Positions 14,510-22,933 are shown, counted from the first letter of the stretch. The stretch is DNA of 27,555 nt from JBDKVA01 sp039679375 (GCA_039679375.1 JBDKVA010000025.1:1-27555); one strand, 5' to 3'. Notes: generated by a model from the letters alone, not told the origin. Made by a program: numbers and translations.

Positions 14510-16706
14510 AGTCAGGCACTGAATAAAAATAAAATATTTGCTCCCTGGGCAAATCCAGATTGATCTGTCCGTTTCTATACTGCATGCTTATATCTCCTGT
14601 TGGTACATGCAGCTTCAGTTCCAAAAAGTCCAGAGAGGCGGGTATGTGCGGGGTGAAGCTTATTTCTTTCCATCCTGGGACTGCAGGTTTCAAACCTATA
14701 ATATCCTCAATAATAACCGGTATGGGAGAGCTTGCCCACGGATGACAAAGGCTTGTATTCCACTTCTGGTTTTTCCCCCATGCTTCAAAGCATGCAGTAG
14801 CACCTTCTCTGATCATGTTCGACCACGAATGCTCATCCTCCGAGGTAATGAGTTCATATAACAATTCATATTCTCCGGCATTTGCAAGCCCTTTCAAAAG
14901 GAAATATGCCATATATACACCGCAGCACATTCTCTTTTTACTTATTAATTCCACGATACTGCTTATCGCATCTTCAGGGACCAGTCCGTAAAAGAGGGAA
15001 ATTATATTGGAATGCAATGAAATATGTGAGGATACGGTAGAATCTGCAAACAGCTTCTTATCTTTCTTGTAAAAAGCGTTCACATATGCGGCTTTAAGTT
15101 CTGGAAACCTGTCTGTATATGTAATGTTCAGTATATTTTTAATCTCATTTATCGTTTTTATCATGCCGCAGTAAAACGCGTTAATCACATTATGACATCC
15201 GTCCTCTGCGCCTTGCTGGCTCAGGTCAAAATCATAGCCGTCCCGCAAATTGTCGGGCCAATCCACAAGATTCCACTTATCTTTTACATTCTCAAGAAGT
15301 CCGTCTGCTCTTTCATATTTTTTAAAGTAAGAAGAAATCCCTTCGGCAATAGGAAGCATTTCCTTTAAAAAATCCAAATCTCCGCTCTGTTTATAATAAT
15401 TCAATAACTGCAGCGGCCACTGTAGTGAGAAATCGGCGATTTCCTGCATAGTGCTGCCCGGAGCAATTGCCATAATTCCCGGGCAAATATAGGATGACCT
15501 GGCAAAATCTTTTAACTCTTTTTTAAATAACCGAAGATCACCGGTTAAATATAGATGTGAATGTGCAGTCACCGTTGCGTCCCCAAGATACTGTCCCTTT
15601 TCTCTTGAAGGGCAGTCTACAAATACTTCCTGAGACCCGTATTTTACACCGTTCCTGCAAATACTCCATATATCATTGAGAAGCTTGCTTGAGCTTTTAA
15701 ATTTGCAGCAATCTTCATCATATGGATAATGTCTCACAACTGCGCAAAAGCTTTCAGCGTCGACTACATTTTCCGGCGCAATAACCTCAACATATCTGAA
15801 TGCCTTATAGTCATAAAATTCCACCACATCTTCCCTGCCTGAAAGAGTTATTGTTTCTTTGTATGCACAATTACAACGCATATTGTAGCGGACTTTACTT
15901 TCTTCGCCTTCTTCAAGTTCTTCTCCGCACAGTATATCGATAGATTGTCCCGAGTTTCCTTTTGCAGTCATTTTGAATTGTCCTGTTATTTCAATACCGA
16001 AATCTATGAAGTAATGCCCTGGCTGCAGCATTTTTACCGCTTCGGGTTTTTTTTCATAAACCTGTAGGTTAGGTGTATCCTGTAATACCAGTCTATGGTC
16101 ATGGGTACGGTTTTCACAAACATATTCCCATTTTTCATCATCGTAATTGATATCGCGCCAGTGGTCTTCCTTCAGCCTGTGATCAATATTTTCAGTGTAT
16201 TGCGTTTCATAGCCTATGGAAGGCGTGCCAGAGTATTCCCTGGCAATAATGTACTTCCAGGTACTGTCTGTCGATAACCGTAAATCATTATTTATAAATA
16301 ATTCCGCAATCAAGCCCTGTCTGTAATCTCCGCTGTTCCAAACCCTGTTCACAAGGCCCTGGTAGTAAACATGGACGGCAATGATATTCTCTCCGCGCTT
16401 AAGAAGCTTTGATAGATCGTACCTGTTGTAATTATAATTGAAATAATAACCCTGCGCAGGTCCCTGTCCGGTAAACTCACCGTTGACATACAGTTTATAG
16501 TAATCGTCGGCGGTAATATCAATATAAGCCTGGTCAATATTTGTGATATAATTGAATTTCTTTCTAACAAGCATATGCCGGTTTTTTAATTCTTTTTTAT
16601 GGTCAGGAATCGTAACTTCGGTCAATTGCTTGTGAAATAAGTTTATGGGAGTCAGCCCGTAAAAACTCCTGTCCATAACCCATTTTGCTTTCCATTCCTT
16701 GTACAT
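14484..16706 (-). CDS. Alpha-L-rhamnosidase, GH78 family
   Basis: About 740 residues. N-terminal beta domains carry the lectin-like rhamnosidase region (DYYKLYVNGEFTGQGPAQGY). An (alpha/alpha)6 barrel follows with VFVDCPSREKGQYLGD (E369, likely general acid) and REGATACFEAWGKNQKWNTS (E641, likely general base), then HPWASSPIPVI and a C-terminal beta domain. It should release terminal alpha-L-rhamnose, for example from pectic rhamnogalacturonan or decorated oligosaccharides. No signal peptide, so cytoplasmic. The open frame reaches 16745, but AGGAGTG lies about 7 nt before ATG 16706, and the longer form would add 13 unmatched residues. It ends inside the start of the broken regulator, so it was once the head of that operon. 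The SREK form of the acid motif is a minor variant of the commoner QRDE-type motif. Confidence 0.88.
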   Translation of the reverse strand: MYKEWKAKWVMDRSFYGLTPINLFHKQLTEVTIPDHKKELKNRHMLVRKKFNYITNIDQAYIDITADDYYKLYVNGEFTGQGPAQGYYFNYNYNRYDLSKLLKRGENIIAVHVYYQGLVNRVWNSGDYRQGLIAELFINNDLRLSTDSTWKYIIAREYSGTPSIGYETQYTENIDHRLKEDHWRDINYDDEKWEYVCENRTHDHRLVLQDTPNLQVYEKKPEAVKMLQPGHYFIDFGIEITGQFKMTAKGNSGQSIDILCGEELEEGEESKVRYNMRCNCAYKETITLSGREDVVEFYDYKAFRYVEVIAPENVVDAESFCAVVRHYPYDEDCCKFKSSSKLLNDIWSICRNGVKYGSQEVFVDCPSREKGQYLGDATVTAHSHLYLTGDLRLFKKELKDFARSSYICPGIMAIAPGSTMQEIADFSLQWPLQLLNYYKQSGDLDFLKEMLPIAEGISSYFKKYERADGLLENVKDKWNLVDWPDNLRDGYDFDLSQQGAEDGCHNVINAFYCGMIKTINEIKNILNITYTDRFPELKAAYVNAFYKKDKKLFADSTVSSHISLHSNIISLFYGLVPEDAISSIVELISKKRMCCGVYMAYFLLKGLANAGEYELLYELITSEDEHSWSNMIREGATACFEAWGKNQKWNTSLCHPWASSPIPVIIEDIIGLKPAVPGWKEISFTPHIPASLDFLELKLHVPTGDISMQYRNGQINLDLPREQIFYFYSVPDYDEKTVAV

Positions 16707-16772
16707 CGCAATACACTCCTGTAATACATATATTGTTATTTTCAAGTTGTCATACTCCTGTATAAGGTAAAC

Positions 16773-16904
16773 TTATTTCACCTTAGCCTGCCAAGCATTT
16801 TTTATCAATCTTACCTGGAATTGCCCGAAAGTCGTTACCCATTCCCTGTCCCAATGAATAGTAGGCGTAACCGTCGTATTTACAGCCGAAGCAAACCCGG
16901 CTTC
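16773..16904 (-). pseudogene. Orphan C-terminal gene remnant, 43 codons, family unknown
   Basis: The gap between the GH78 gene and the TIM barrel gene contains an open stretch with no start codon. It runs from TGA (16907-16905) to TAA (16775-16773) and ends ...TPTIHWDREWVTTFGQFQ, then VRLIKNAWQAKVK. Its composition looks like real protein (several Trp, alternating hydrophobic and charged residues), and it ends just upstream of GH78 in the same direction. I read it as the tail of a deleted gene. I do not recognise the family. Because it is short, chance is possible. The remaining bases of the 16707-16932 gap hold only an ATAAG/CTTAT dyad and the GH78 ribosome site. Confidence 0.4.
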
Positions 16905-16932
16905 TCAGCATGATCGACTTAAGCTTGCCACC

Positions 16933-17694
16933 TTAAAAGAACTTTTTCAGATACGTTAAGCTCATTTGCAGGCTTTCAAAGGAATCATGCGTACATACAT
17001 CCTGTTCCACGGCATACCACTGCACTCCTGTTTCTCTGCATGCATCAATGATAGTACGCCAGTTTAAATTGCCCTCCCCTATTTCAGCGAACTGCTGCTG
17101 TCCGTTTTTTATGGCCATATCCTTGAAATGAACAACCTCCATACGTCCTTCAACCTTTTTGATCCACTCCACCGGACTTGCGCCTCCTGCCTGGATCCAG
17201 TAAGTATCAAGCTCAAAACCGAAGGTTTCGGGATCTGTATTGGACAGGAGCAAATCCATCCCTGTTACTCCATCAAATTTTTCAAATTCAAAATTGTGAT
17301 CATGATAAATGAATTTAAGACCCTGGTCAAATATCCGCTTTGATATCTCGTTAAATTCTTTTGCAAAGGCTATGTATCCGTCCTTGCTGCCTCTGAATTG
17401 CTGAGGCATCGATCCCAGCCCCACATACCGGCTATCCCAGGTTTTATGGTCTTTGATCACCTCATCCAGGTCGTTTTTTAAACGGTCATAGGAAATATGC
17501 GTGGCGCATATTCTGACACCTGCTTCATCAGTAAGCTGCCTTAAAACCTGCGGGTGTATCGGTCCTACTCCCGAAACCTGAACTGCGTTGTACCCTATCG
17601 CCTTTACTCTTTTTAATGTCTGCCCTATGTCTTCAGGTGTTTTAAGGAAATCTCTCAATGTGTACAATTGCGCCGCAACAGTTATCTCATTCAT
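16933..17694 (-). CDS. Sugar (phosphate) isomerase/epimerase-like TIM barrel protein (AP_endonuc_2 family)
   Basis: 253 residues, one xylose-isomerase-like TIM barrel. Conserved landmarks are AAQLYTLRDFLKTPEDI at the first strand, IGYNAVQVSG, the metal-site strand IYHDHNFEF, FGFELDTYWIQAGG, VVHFKDM, IGEGNLNW and WYAVEQD. These supply Glu/Asp/His residues for a divalent metal. Family members epimerise or isomerise sugars or keto-sugars, or cleave keto-glycosides. I chose ATG 17694 (GGAGTGAAG just upstream) over ATG 17715. It is 33 nt downstream of the MDR dehydrogenase gene, and the two dehydrogenases upstream suggest a keto-sugar substrate, as for E. coli YcjR acting with YcjS and YcjQ. The exact reaction is not determined by sequence. 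Confidence 0.82.
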   Translation of the reverse strand: MNEITVAAQLYTLRDFLKTPEDIGQTLKRVKAIGYNAVQVSGVGPIHPQVLRQLTDEAGVRICATHISYDRLKNDLDEVIKDHKTWDSRYVGLGSMPQQFRGSKDGYIAFAKEFNEISKRIFDQGLKFIYHDHNFEFEKFDGVTGMDLLLSNTDPETFGFELDTYWIQAGGASPVEWIKKVEGRMEVVHFKDMAIKNGQQQFAEIGEGNLNWRTIIDACRETGVQWYAVEQDVCTHDSFESLQMSLTYLKKFF

Positions 17695-17727
17695 ATTCTT
17701 CACTCCTCCGGTCATTTTTTAATAATT

Positions 17728-18693
17728 TTACTTCCAGTTGAAAGCAACAAGCATCAGCTTTTCATCCTTTTTTGACAGTCTTTCATATACCATGGATGCA
17801 TTCTCGACAGAATCGGTTTCACTGATCAGCAAATCAGTCCTGATGCGTCCTTGTGCCATCAGTTTTATTACTGTTTCTTCATCATTGCGGTTGGTATGCA
17901 AATATCCGAAATTATCGGCGGAAGCTCTGCAGCATTCATGAGCTCCTATGACGGTCAGCCCTTTTACATGCACATCCTTATAGAAATTAACATCATCCGT
18001 ATTGCCTCTGGTAGAACCAAGGAGAATAACTTTGCCATATCTTTTAGCCAGTTTGAAAGCATCCAAAACCGCCTTTGGCGCTCCGGTCGCTTCAATGACT
18101 ATATCATAGCCCGACTTCAGACCGGCTTCCTCACGGGATGCCACGGCGGCATCCTGTCCGCACTTCAGCGCAAGCTCCCTGCGCCAATCTACAAAGTCAA
18201 TTCCCTCAACATACCCTGCTCCTGCAACCTTTGAGAACTGAGCCGCCAGATTGCCTATAGGGCCGAGTCCTACTACGCAGACATCGTCTCCAAGCTGAAT
18301 CTGAGCTTTCCGCACCCCTTGCAGGGCAATGGATGCCAGGCGGTACGCAGATGCGTCCAATTGTGGTACATTTTCCGGCAGCGCAATACAACGGTTAACA
18401 TCAATTACAAGGTGGGAGGAATGACTTGCCTTGCATACAACGGCCTGTCCCGCTTCAAAGCCTTCCACATCATCAGCTTTGCCAATAATTCTGCAGCATC
18501 CGGAATATCCTGGATAATAGGGGTACCTACCGGATGTATTGGGCATGTTGTGCAGCCATGCAAGCTCGGTACCGGGTGAAATCGTGGTATACAACGATTC
18601 GACCAATACCTGCCCCGGTCCCGGAACCGGCATGTCATACTCTTCTATTTCAATAACGCTCTTTAACGGAGCAACCAGCCTTCTTGGTTTCAT
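17728..18693 (-). CDS. Medium-chain (zinc-type) alcohol dehydrogenase superfamily oxidoreductase without canonical zinc ligands
   Basis: 321 residues. The N-terminal GroES-like domain reads PVPGPGQVLVESLYTTISPGTE and continues to YPYYPGYSG. The Rossmann domain has VCVVGLGPIGNLAAQF and an acidic residue in VEGID, which favours NAD over NADP. The usual catalytic zinc ligands (Cys in GxCGxD, the GHE pair) are replaced by TTISPGTE and YPGYSG, and the four-Cys structural zinc loop is absent. This atypical subgroup includes sugar dehydrogenases. AGGATGG precedes ATG 18693. It lies between a Gfo/Idh/MocA dehydrogenase (39-nt gap) and the TIM barrel protein (33-nt gap), so the three probably form one pathway. 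It may oxidise or reduce a sugar carbon; substrate unknown. Confidence 0.85.
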   Translation of the reverse strand: MKPRRLVAPLKSVIEIEEYDMPVPGPGQVLVESLYTTISPGTELAWLHNMPNTSGRYPYYPGYSGCCRIIGKADDVEGFEAGQAVVCKASHSSHLVIDVNRCIALPENVPQLDASAYRLASIALQGVRKAQIQLGDDVCVVGLGPIGNLAAQFSKVAGAGYVEGIDFVDWRRELALKCGQDAAVASREEAGLKSGYDIVIEATGAPKAVLDAFKLAKRYGKVILLGSTRGNTDDVNFYKDVHVKGLTVIGAHECCRASADNFGYLHTNRNDEETVIKLMAQGRIRTDLLISETDSVENASMVYERLSKKDEKLMLVAFNWK

Positions 18694-18732
18694 ATTACCA
18701 TCCTCGCATTCATTAATTATTACTGACGCAGG

Positions 18733-19776
18733 TTATATACAAACCGCTATTTCCTTTTGATTTTTTGACGACTCATAAATTGCCTTTATAACTGCAAGGG
18801 ACCTGATTCCTTCCCTTCCGGTTACAAGAGGTTCACGGTTATTCCTTATTGCGTCTATAAAATCATCATACTGTTTTCTATGAGACGAAGCAGCAAGCTC
18901 TTCTGCCTTTGACCGTCCCGTTCCCGCTTCGTCCTTTTTCTGCAAAAGCTCATTTAATTCAGGCTTTTCTCCTTCCTTGAGCTTATAGAATTCAAGCTTG
19001 TCGTTTTTAATTACCGCAGTTCCTTTTTCTCCGTATATGCTCAATTCGGTAAACAACCCGGGATAGGCTATTGTCGTACCCTCAACCGTTCCTATTGCTC
19101 CGCTTTTAAACTGGAGGGTGGCTATACCCGTATCCTCCACTTCGATACTTTTGTGGAAAAGAGTTCTGCACTTGCCGTTTACGCTTTCAACCGGCCCCAT
19201 GATGTACAGAAGCAGATCGATGTAGTGGATGGACTGGTTTATAAGGGCTCCTCCTCCGTCGAGCTTCCATGTCCCTCTCCATGGGCTTCCGCTGTAATAT
19301 TCGGGTTCCCTGTACCAGATAGTTCTGGAAGATCCCATACACAAATTGCCCATATTGTTGTTATCTACAGACCTTTTCACTGCCTGCACCGCATCATCGA
19401 ACCTGTGCTGAAATATTACACTCAGTTTGACACTGTACTTTTCACAGGTTTCCAGCATCTCTTCCGCCTTATTCAGGTCAATTTCAACGGGTTTTTCCAC
19501 AATTACGTGCTTTCCCGCCCTGGCAGCAGCTGTAACTGCCCAATGATGCATCCCGGAGGGCAGACAAACAGCTATCGCATCAATATCATCTCTTTTCAGC
19601 ATATCCATATAATTTTCGTACGAGTAACAACTGTAACGTTCTGCGAGATTTCCGCATAAGGCGGGATTGACATCTGAAACTCCCGAGAGGACGGCATCAG
19701 GTATGCCGCATATAATATCGGCATGTATTTTACCAATGACGCCGCACCCTACAATTCCAAACCGCAACTTGCTCAT
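18733..19776 (-). CDS. Gfo/Idh/MocA-family NAD(P)-dependent sugar dehydrogenase (first copy)
   Basis: 347 residues. The N-terminal Rossmann fold opens with RFGIVGCGVIGKIHAD. The catalytic lysine lies in the family motif HVIVEKPVEI. The C-terminal alpha/beta domain holds WRGTWKLDGGGALINQSIHY, which ends with the H-x-x-D pair expected in the active site. Such enzymes oxidise or reduce a sugar hydroxyl, often at C-3. ATG 19776 has GGAGGA 9 nt upstream; the GTG at 19782 is too close to it. It is the first gene of the unit 19776-16933 and is divergent from the AraC regulator, with candidate promoters for both in the shared 200-nt gap. Family is certain; substrate is inferred from the neighbours only. 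Confidence 0.92.
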   Translation of the reverse strand: MSKLRFGIVGCGVIGKIHADIICGIPDAVLSGVSDVNPALCGNLAERYSCYSYENYMDMLKRDDIDAIAVCLPSGMHHWAVTAAARAGKHVIVEKPVEIDLNKAEEMLETCEKYSVKLSVIFQHRFDDAVQAVKRSVDNNNMGNLCMGSSRTIWYREPEYYSGSPWRGTWKLDGGGALINQSIHYIDLLLYIMGPVESVNGKCRTLFHKSIEVEDTGIATLQFKSGAIGTVEGTTIAYPGLFTELSIYGEKGTAVIKNDKLEFYKLKEGEKPELNELLQKKDEAGTGRSKAEELAASSHRKQYDDFIDAIRNNREPLVTGREGIRSLAVIKAIYESSKNQKEIAVCI

Positions 19777-19856
19777 AAACACATCTCCTCCGAAATAACA
19801 GGTGAATGATTCTTGAAAGGTATCCGGATTCGTTGTACAACAAAATTTCAGCTGAT

Positions 19857-19886
19857 ATTATAATCGTAAGATATACGGACGTATAT
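19857..19886 (-). promoter_or_regulatory. Candidate promoter and dyad operator of the dehydrogenase operon
   Basis: TATAAT on the minus strand (19862-19857) is a perfect -10 box. The -35 position is poor and is covered by a 16-bp dyad, ATATACG-GA-CGTATAT (19871-19886). A weak -35 covered by a symmetric site suggests a regulated promoter. Downstream in the leader lie two more palindromes, GTTGTACAAC (19832-19841) and ATCCGGAT (19822-19829). Confidence 0.45.
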
Positions 19887-19894
19887 TTCCATAG

Positions 19895-19939
19895 TTGACA
19901 TTTACATTATTATGTCATTATTTTACCTTGTGATATAAT
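19895..19939 (+). promoter_or_regulatory. Candidate promoter(s) of the AraC regulator
   Basis: The plus strand shows a perfect TTGACA at 19895-19900 and an extended -10, TGATATAAT, at 19931-19939. They are too far apart (33 nt) to be one promoter. The extended -10 could act alone, starting about 30 nt before the ATG, or the TTGACA could pair with TATTTT at 19919-19924. The region is AT-rich and directly upstream of the AraC gene. Confidence 0.4.
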
Positions 19940-19976
19940 TAATATATTCAATCGGGCAAAACAGGTGAGTGAGTAT

Positions 19977-20792
19977 ATGGATAGAGATTTGCTTGCAGAA
20001 CTAATTGATAAGTCAGAAATAATCTTAAGTCCTTCAGGTCACGGGAGGCATCGAAAAGATACGGAAGTAGTAAGAACCTTGGCAGACTATGATTTTTTTT
20101 ATATACTTTCAGGCAGTTACGCGCTTACAATTAATGGCAGAGAATACGCTGCCAGCCCCGGGGATTCATATCTATTGACTCCCAAAAGTACTTTTGTGCT
20201 GACCGCAAATATAGACTCCGAGCAGCTGTTTTACCACTTTTCGGTTCAATATGCGGGTAAAATGAATCTTGCAGGTGATTTTGAGGATTACAGGCTCTCC
20301 CCTGCGCAATCCTCCCTTATTAAACTCTTCAGGGAATGTTTTGAAGATTGTATCAATGGTAAAACGGCGGCTAAGGCGGCTTTAAAGTCGGTTTTAAAAG
20401 TTATTCTTCTTGAAATGGTGTTTACGAGTGAAGAGAATCTTCGCAAATTTACAGTGAGTACTCAATACTCCTTCAATAGCCGGTTTTTAAATGTTATAAA
20501 ATACATTCAGGCTAATCCGTGCATACCTATTAATAATTCATTTCTGGCGGAAATGGCCGGCCTTAATCCATGCTATTTTTCAAGGTATTTTAAAAAGTTC
20601 GCAGGAATATCCGCCAGCGATTATATTGATAATGTTAAAATGAATGCGGCAAAGCAGCTGCTTATGGATAAGAAGGTTTCAGTAAAAGAGGCGGCAATTG
20701 AGCTTGGTTTTTCCGACCAGTTCGTTTTCTCGAAGAAATTCAAAAAGCATTTCAGCATATCACCAAATGAATTCAAGAAAATGAATATATAG
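19977..20792 (+). CDS. AraC-family transcriptional regulator with N-terminal cupin-like sensor
   Basis: 271 residues, the only plus-strand gene. The N-terminal half is an AraC-type cupin: YDFFYILSGSYALTINGREY, then AASPGDSYLLTPKST. The C-terminal double helix-turn-helix runs from about residue 168, with FLNVIKYIQANP, FLAEMAGLNPCYFSRYFKKF and VKEAAIELGFSDQFVFSKKF. ATG 19977 has AGGTGA 8 nt upstream; GTG 19965 sits inside that ribosome site. It is divergent from the Gfo/Idh-MDR-TIM barrel unit, the usual place for a local activator, and its cupin domain should bind a sugar or sugar derivative made or consumed by that unit. It converges with the HAD gene, leaving 23 nt with no convincing terminator. 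Confidence 0.93.
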   Translation: MDRDLLAELIDKSEIILSPSGHGRHRKDTEVVRTLADYDFFYILSGSYALTINGREYAASPGDSYLLTPKSTFVLTANIDSEQLFYHFSVQYAGKMNLAGDFEDYRLSPAQSSLIKLFRECFEDCINGKTAAKAALKSVLKVILLEMVFTSEENLRKFTVSTQYSFNSRFLNVIKYIQANPCIPINNSFLAEMAGLNPCYFSRYFKKFAGISASDYIDNVKMNAAKQLLMDKKVSVKEAAIELGFSDQFVFSKKFKKHFSISPNEFKKMNI

Positions 20793-20815
20793 GGGCATTC
20801 ACCTGTGTATTGCCT

Positions 20816-21811
20816 TTAATCATGTTTGTCCAATATTAAAGGTAAAGCGTCCAGCAAGTTCTTGCATTTAGTATGCAATAAAGGACCGACGCCACTCTTA
20901 TCAATATTTCCGCCATCAATACCAATTGCTGCAAATCCCGCCAGCCTAATTGATATAATTCCTGCTGATGAATCCTCAATACCTATGACCTTGTGCCGGC
21001 TGGATGGCTCAATTCCAAGCCCTACCCTTGCTGCTTCGGCATAGAGCCAGGGATGCGGTTTGAGAGCCAATTCTCCTATATTCCCGGTCTGACCTTTTCT
21101 TAACGCATATCCGGCAGTGATGATGCAATCGTAAAAATCCAGCGGATCGCCCATTCCTAATGTCTTAAAGGCTGATAGAATCTCAGGCCATGCTTTTTCA
21201 TAAAGGCCCGAGGTGACAAGTCCGATTTTAATACCATTTTCTTTTAGTGTTAAAAGAAATTCCTTCAAACCGGGACTTGGAGTAAAAGCATCTGCTCTGC
21301 CCCTTCCAACCTGTATTTCACTGAGTTCATAACCTGTTATTTCAAAGTAGCGCTTTCTGGCTTCTTCAACGGTTGCACCGGGACAGTATCTATCGATACA
21401 ATATTGCAGATGCTCCGAGACCGAATGTCCCGAAACATATATTTCATCTTCCTGTTTCAAAGAAAATTCAGGATCACTTAGAAGAGAGGCTACAGTCCTT
21501 TCTATTATCCACATCCAGAAGGATTCACTGTGAACGCTGGTCCCGTCTAAATCCATCAGCACTGCTTCAGCGGGGCCGCTGAAGGAAACATCTCTAAGTG
21601 GATAAATAGCTGGATAACCCATTGAGGACTTTACATACGCCAGTGTTTTATCACGAAAAGCTATATATTCCACTTTTTTATCTATCGTAGTTAAAATTCT
21701 TTTTACACCTTCCTGACCCGCACGCCACTGCCCTTCGCCTCCAACATTAAGATCTATAAAACTATTATTATCATCCAGACAACCTATTCCATGAATTATT
21801 GGATCTGACAT
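20816..21811 (-). CDS. HAD-superfamily phosphatase/phosphomutase with an 80-residue N-terminal extension
   Basis: 331 residues. Residues 82-325 form a beta-phosphoglucomutase/phosphoglycolate-phosphatase-type HAD domain. Motif I is VLMDLDGTSVHSE (nucleophile D87, acid/base D89), motif II is GLVTSG (T200), motif III is the lysine in LKPHPW (K251), and motif IV is GIEDSSAG (E279/D280), so all four motifs are intact. A helical cap lies between motifs I and II. The first 80 residues are an unusual extension I do not recognise. It probably dephosphorylates or isomerises a sugar phosphate. It follows the second Gfo/Idh gene by 96 nt in the same direction and may share its promoter. ATG 21811 has a close AAGG ribosome site. 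Confidence 0.85.
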   Translation of the reverse strand: MSDPIIHGIGCLDDNNSFIDLNVGGEGQWRAGQEGVKRILTTIDKKVEYIAFRDKTLAYVKSSMGYPAIYPLRDVSFSGPAEAVLMDLDGTSVHSESFWMWIIERTVASLLSDPEFSLKQEDEIYVSGHSVSEHLQYCIDRYCPGATVEEARKRYFEITGYELSEIQVGRGRADAFTPSPGLKEFLLTLKENGIKIGLVTSGLYEKAWPEILSAFKTLGMGDPLDFYDCIITAGYALRKGQTGNIGELALKPHPWLYAEAARVGLGIEPSSRHKVIGIEDSSAGIISIRLAGFAAIGIDGGNIDKSGVGPLLHTKCKNLLDALPLILDKHD

Positions 21812-21907
21812 TTACCTTGTTGTTCACTCCTCGTATACCTCTTTTTTATTAAAAAGGTTTCGCGATCTTCCCTGATCAAAGCTTCCTATAATAAAAAATA
21901 ACTAAAG

Positions 21908-22897
21908 TCATGCTTTATATTCCGGCAACCTTTTTCTTATACATTCCGCAACCTCGACAGACTGAACTGCCGTTTCAATCTCCTGAGGCTTCTGCCCTGA
22001 AATGAGCAGATCGAAAAATGAGGCATTTTCATAATAAAACCCGCCCGTTTCGAACGGCTCATCTCCATCAGATACTTCTTCGCCGGTTAAATCTGCAATA
22101 ACGCAATTTTTTTGTATATATACGAGTCTCCCGAACGAGTCAAAAGAATTACTGAAAGGCATGTTCAGAAGAAAGGTGTTATCAAGGGCATTAATCCGGA
22201 GCCGCTCATCCGTTGTCCCGGATACAGGGCAAAAATTAATGCTTGCAGCCGCCCCGTTTTCGAATGTGCAGTGCATGTAAATATTTGCTACGCCAGGTCC
22301 CAATTCCGGGAATTCCTGATAAAAGAACCTTACATGCTTGTAATCGCTGTCCATGATATATTTGACCGCATCAATTCCATGGATTGCTGTTGTAGAAAAA
22401 TCAGGATCGGTCCTATTAAACCTTCCCATATGGTATTCTATATTTTGAATAGTCCCAGGTTTCAGGTACTTATCCATCATTTGCTTTAATTTTCTTACAA
22501 GCGGCATAAACCTTCTGTTGAAAGCGACGCGGTTCGGGATATCGTATTGTCTGGAGATTGAAAGTAATTCATGTGCTTCTTTTGAATCCTTGCCCGGCGG
22601 TTTTTCAAGGATTACCGGATATCCTTTTTTCATCACTTTAGAAACTACATCGAAGGTTGTTTCAACAGGCGTAACAATAGAAACAACATCCGGTTTTTCA
22701 TCATCAAGCATCTTCTCAAAATCGGAGTAAGATTTCATAAAACCAAATTCCCGGCTGTATTCTGCCGCTTTAGCCGCATTCATATCACAGCAGGCGACAA
22801 GTACTGCCTGCGGATGTAAGCCGGCATATTTCCTCAACGAAGGCCCATGTACCCTGGAAGAATGGTTGCCGCATCCTATAATGCAAATTTTGAACAT
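21908..22897 (-). CDS. Gfo/Idh/MocA-family oxidoreductase (second copy)
   Basis: 329 residues. The Rossmann opening is KICIIGCGNHSSRVHGPSL. The catalytic lysine lies in PVILEKPPGKDSKEA, and the C-terminal domain contains STTAIHGIDAVKYI (His and Asp of the active site). It is clearly diverged from the first copy (no WRGTWKLDGGG motif), so it should act on a different sugar or at a different step. AGGGGG precedes ATG 22897. It lies between the GH2 mannosidase-type gene (152-nt gap with a marked promoter) and the HAD phosphatase. The promoter element it shares with the ASRT gene suggests common control of the two. Substrate unknown. Confidence 0.9.
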   Translation of the reverse strand: MFKICIIGCGNHSSRVHGPSLRKYAGLHPQAVLVACCDMNAAKAAEYSREFGFMKSYSDFEKMLDDEKPDVVSIVTPVETTFDVVSKVMKKGYPVILEKPPGKDSKEAHELLSISRQYDIPNRVAFNRRFMPLVRKLKQMMDKYLKPGTIQNIEYHMGRFNRTDPDFSTTAIHGIDAVKYIMDSDYKHVRFFYQEFPELGPGVANIYMHCTFENGAAASINFCPVSGTTDERLRINALDNTFLLNMPFSNSFDSFGRLVYIQKNCVIADLTGEEVSDGDEPFETGGFYYENASFFDLLISGQKPQEIETAVQSVEVAECIRKRLPEYKA

Positions 22898-22933
22898 AAT
22901 ATGATTACCCCCTGCTTACAGTTTTATAGATTA

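Noticed and set aside
19153..19659. A 168-codon plus-strand open frame opposite the first Gfo/Idh gene
   Set aside because: It lies wholly antisense to a gene with clear family motifs and has no ribosome site or recognisable domain; a shadow frame.
20793..20815. A bidirectional terminator between the convergent AraC and HAD genes
   Set aside because: The only symmetry is GGCA/TGCC with a 13-nt loop, too weak to call.
21844..21868. An intrinsic terminator before the HAD gene (CCTTTTT/AAAAAAGAGG)
   Set aside because: The stem is nearly all A-T with a bulge and no GC core, so it is unlikely to terminate.
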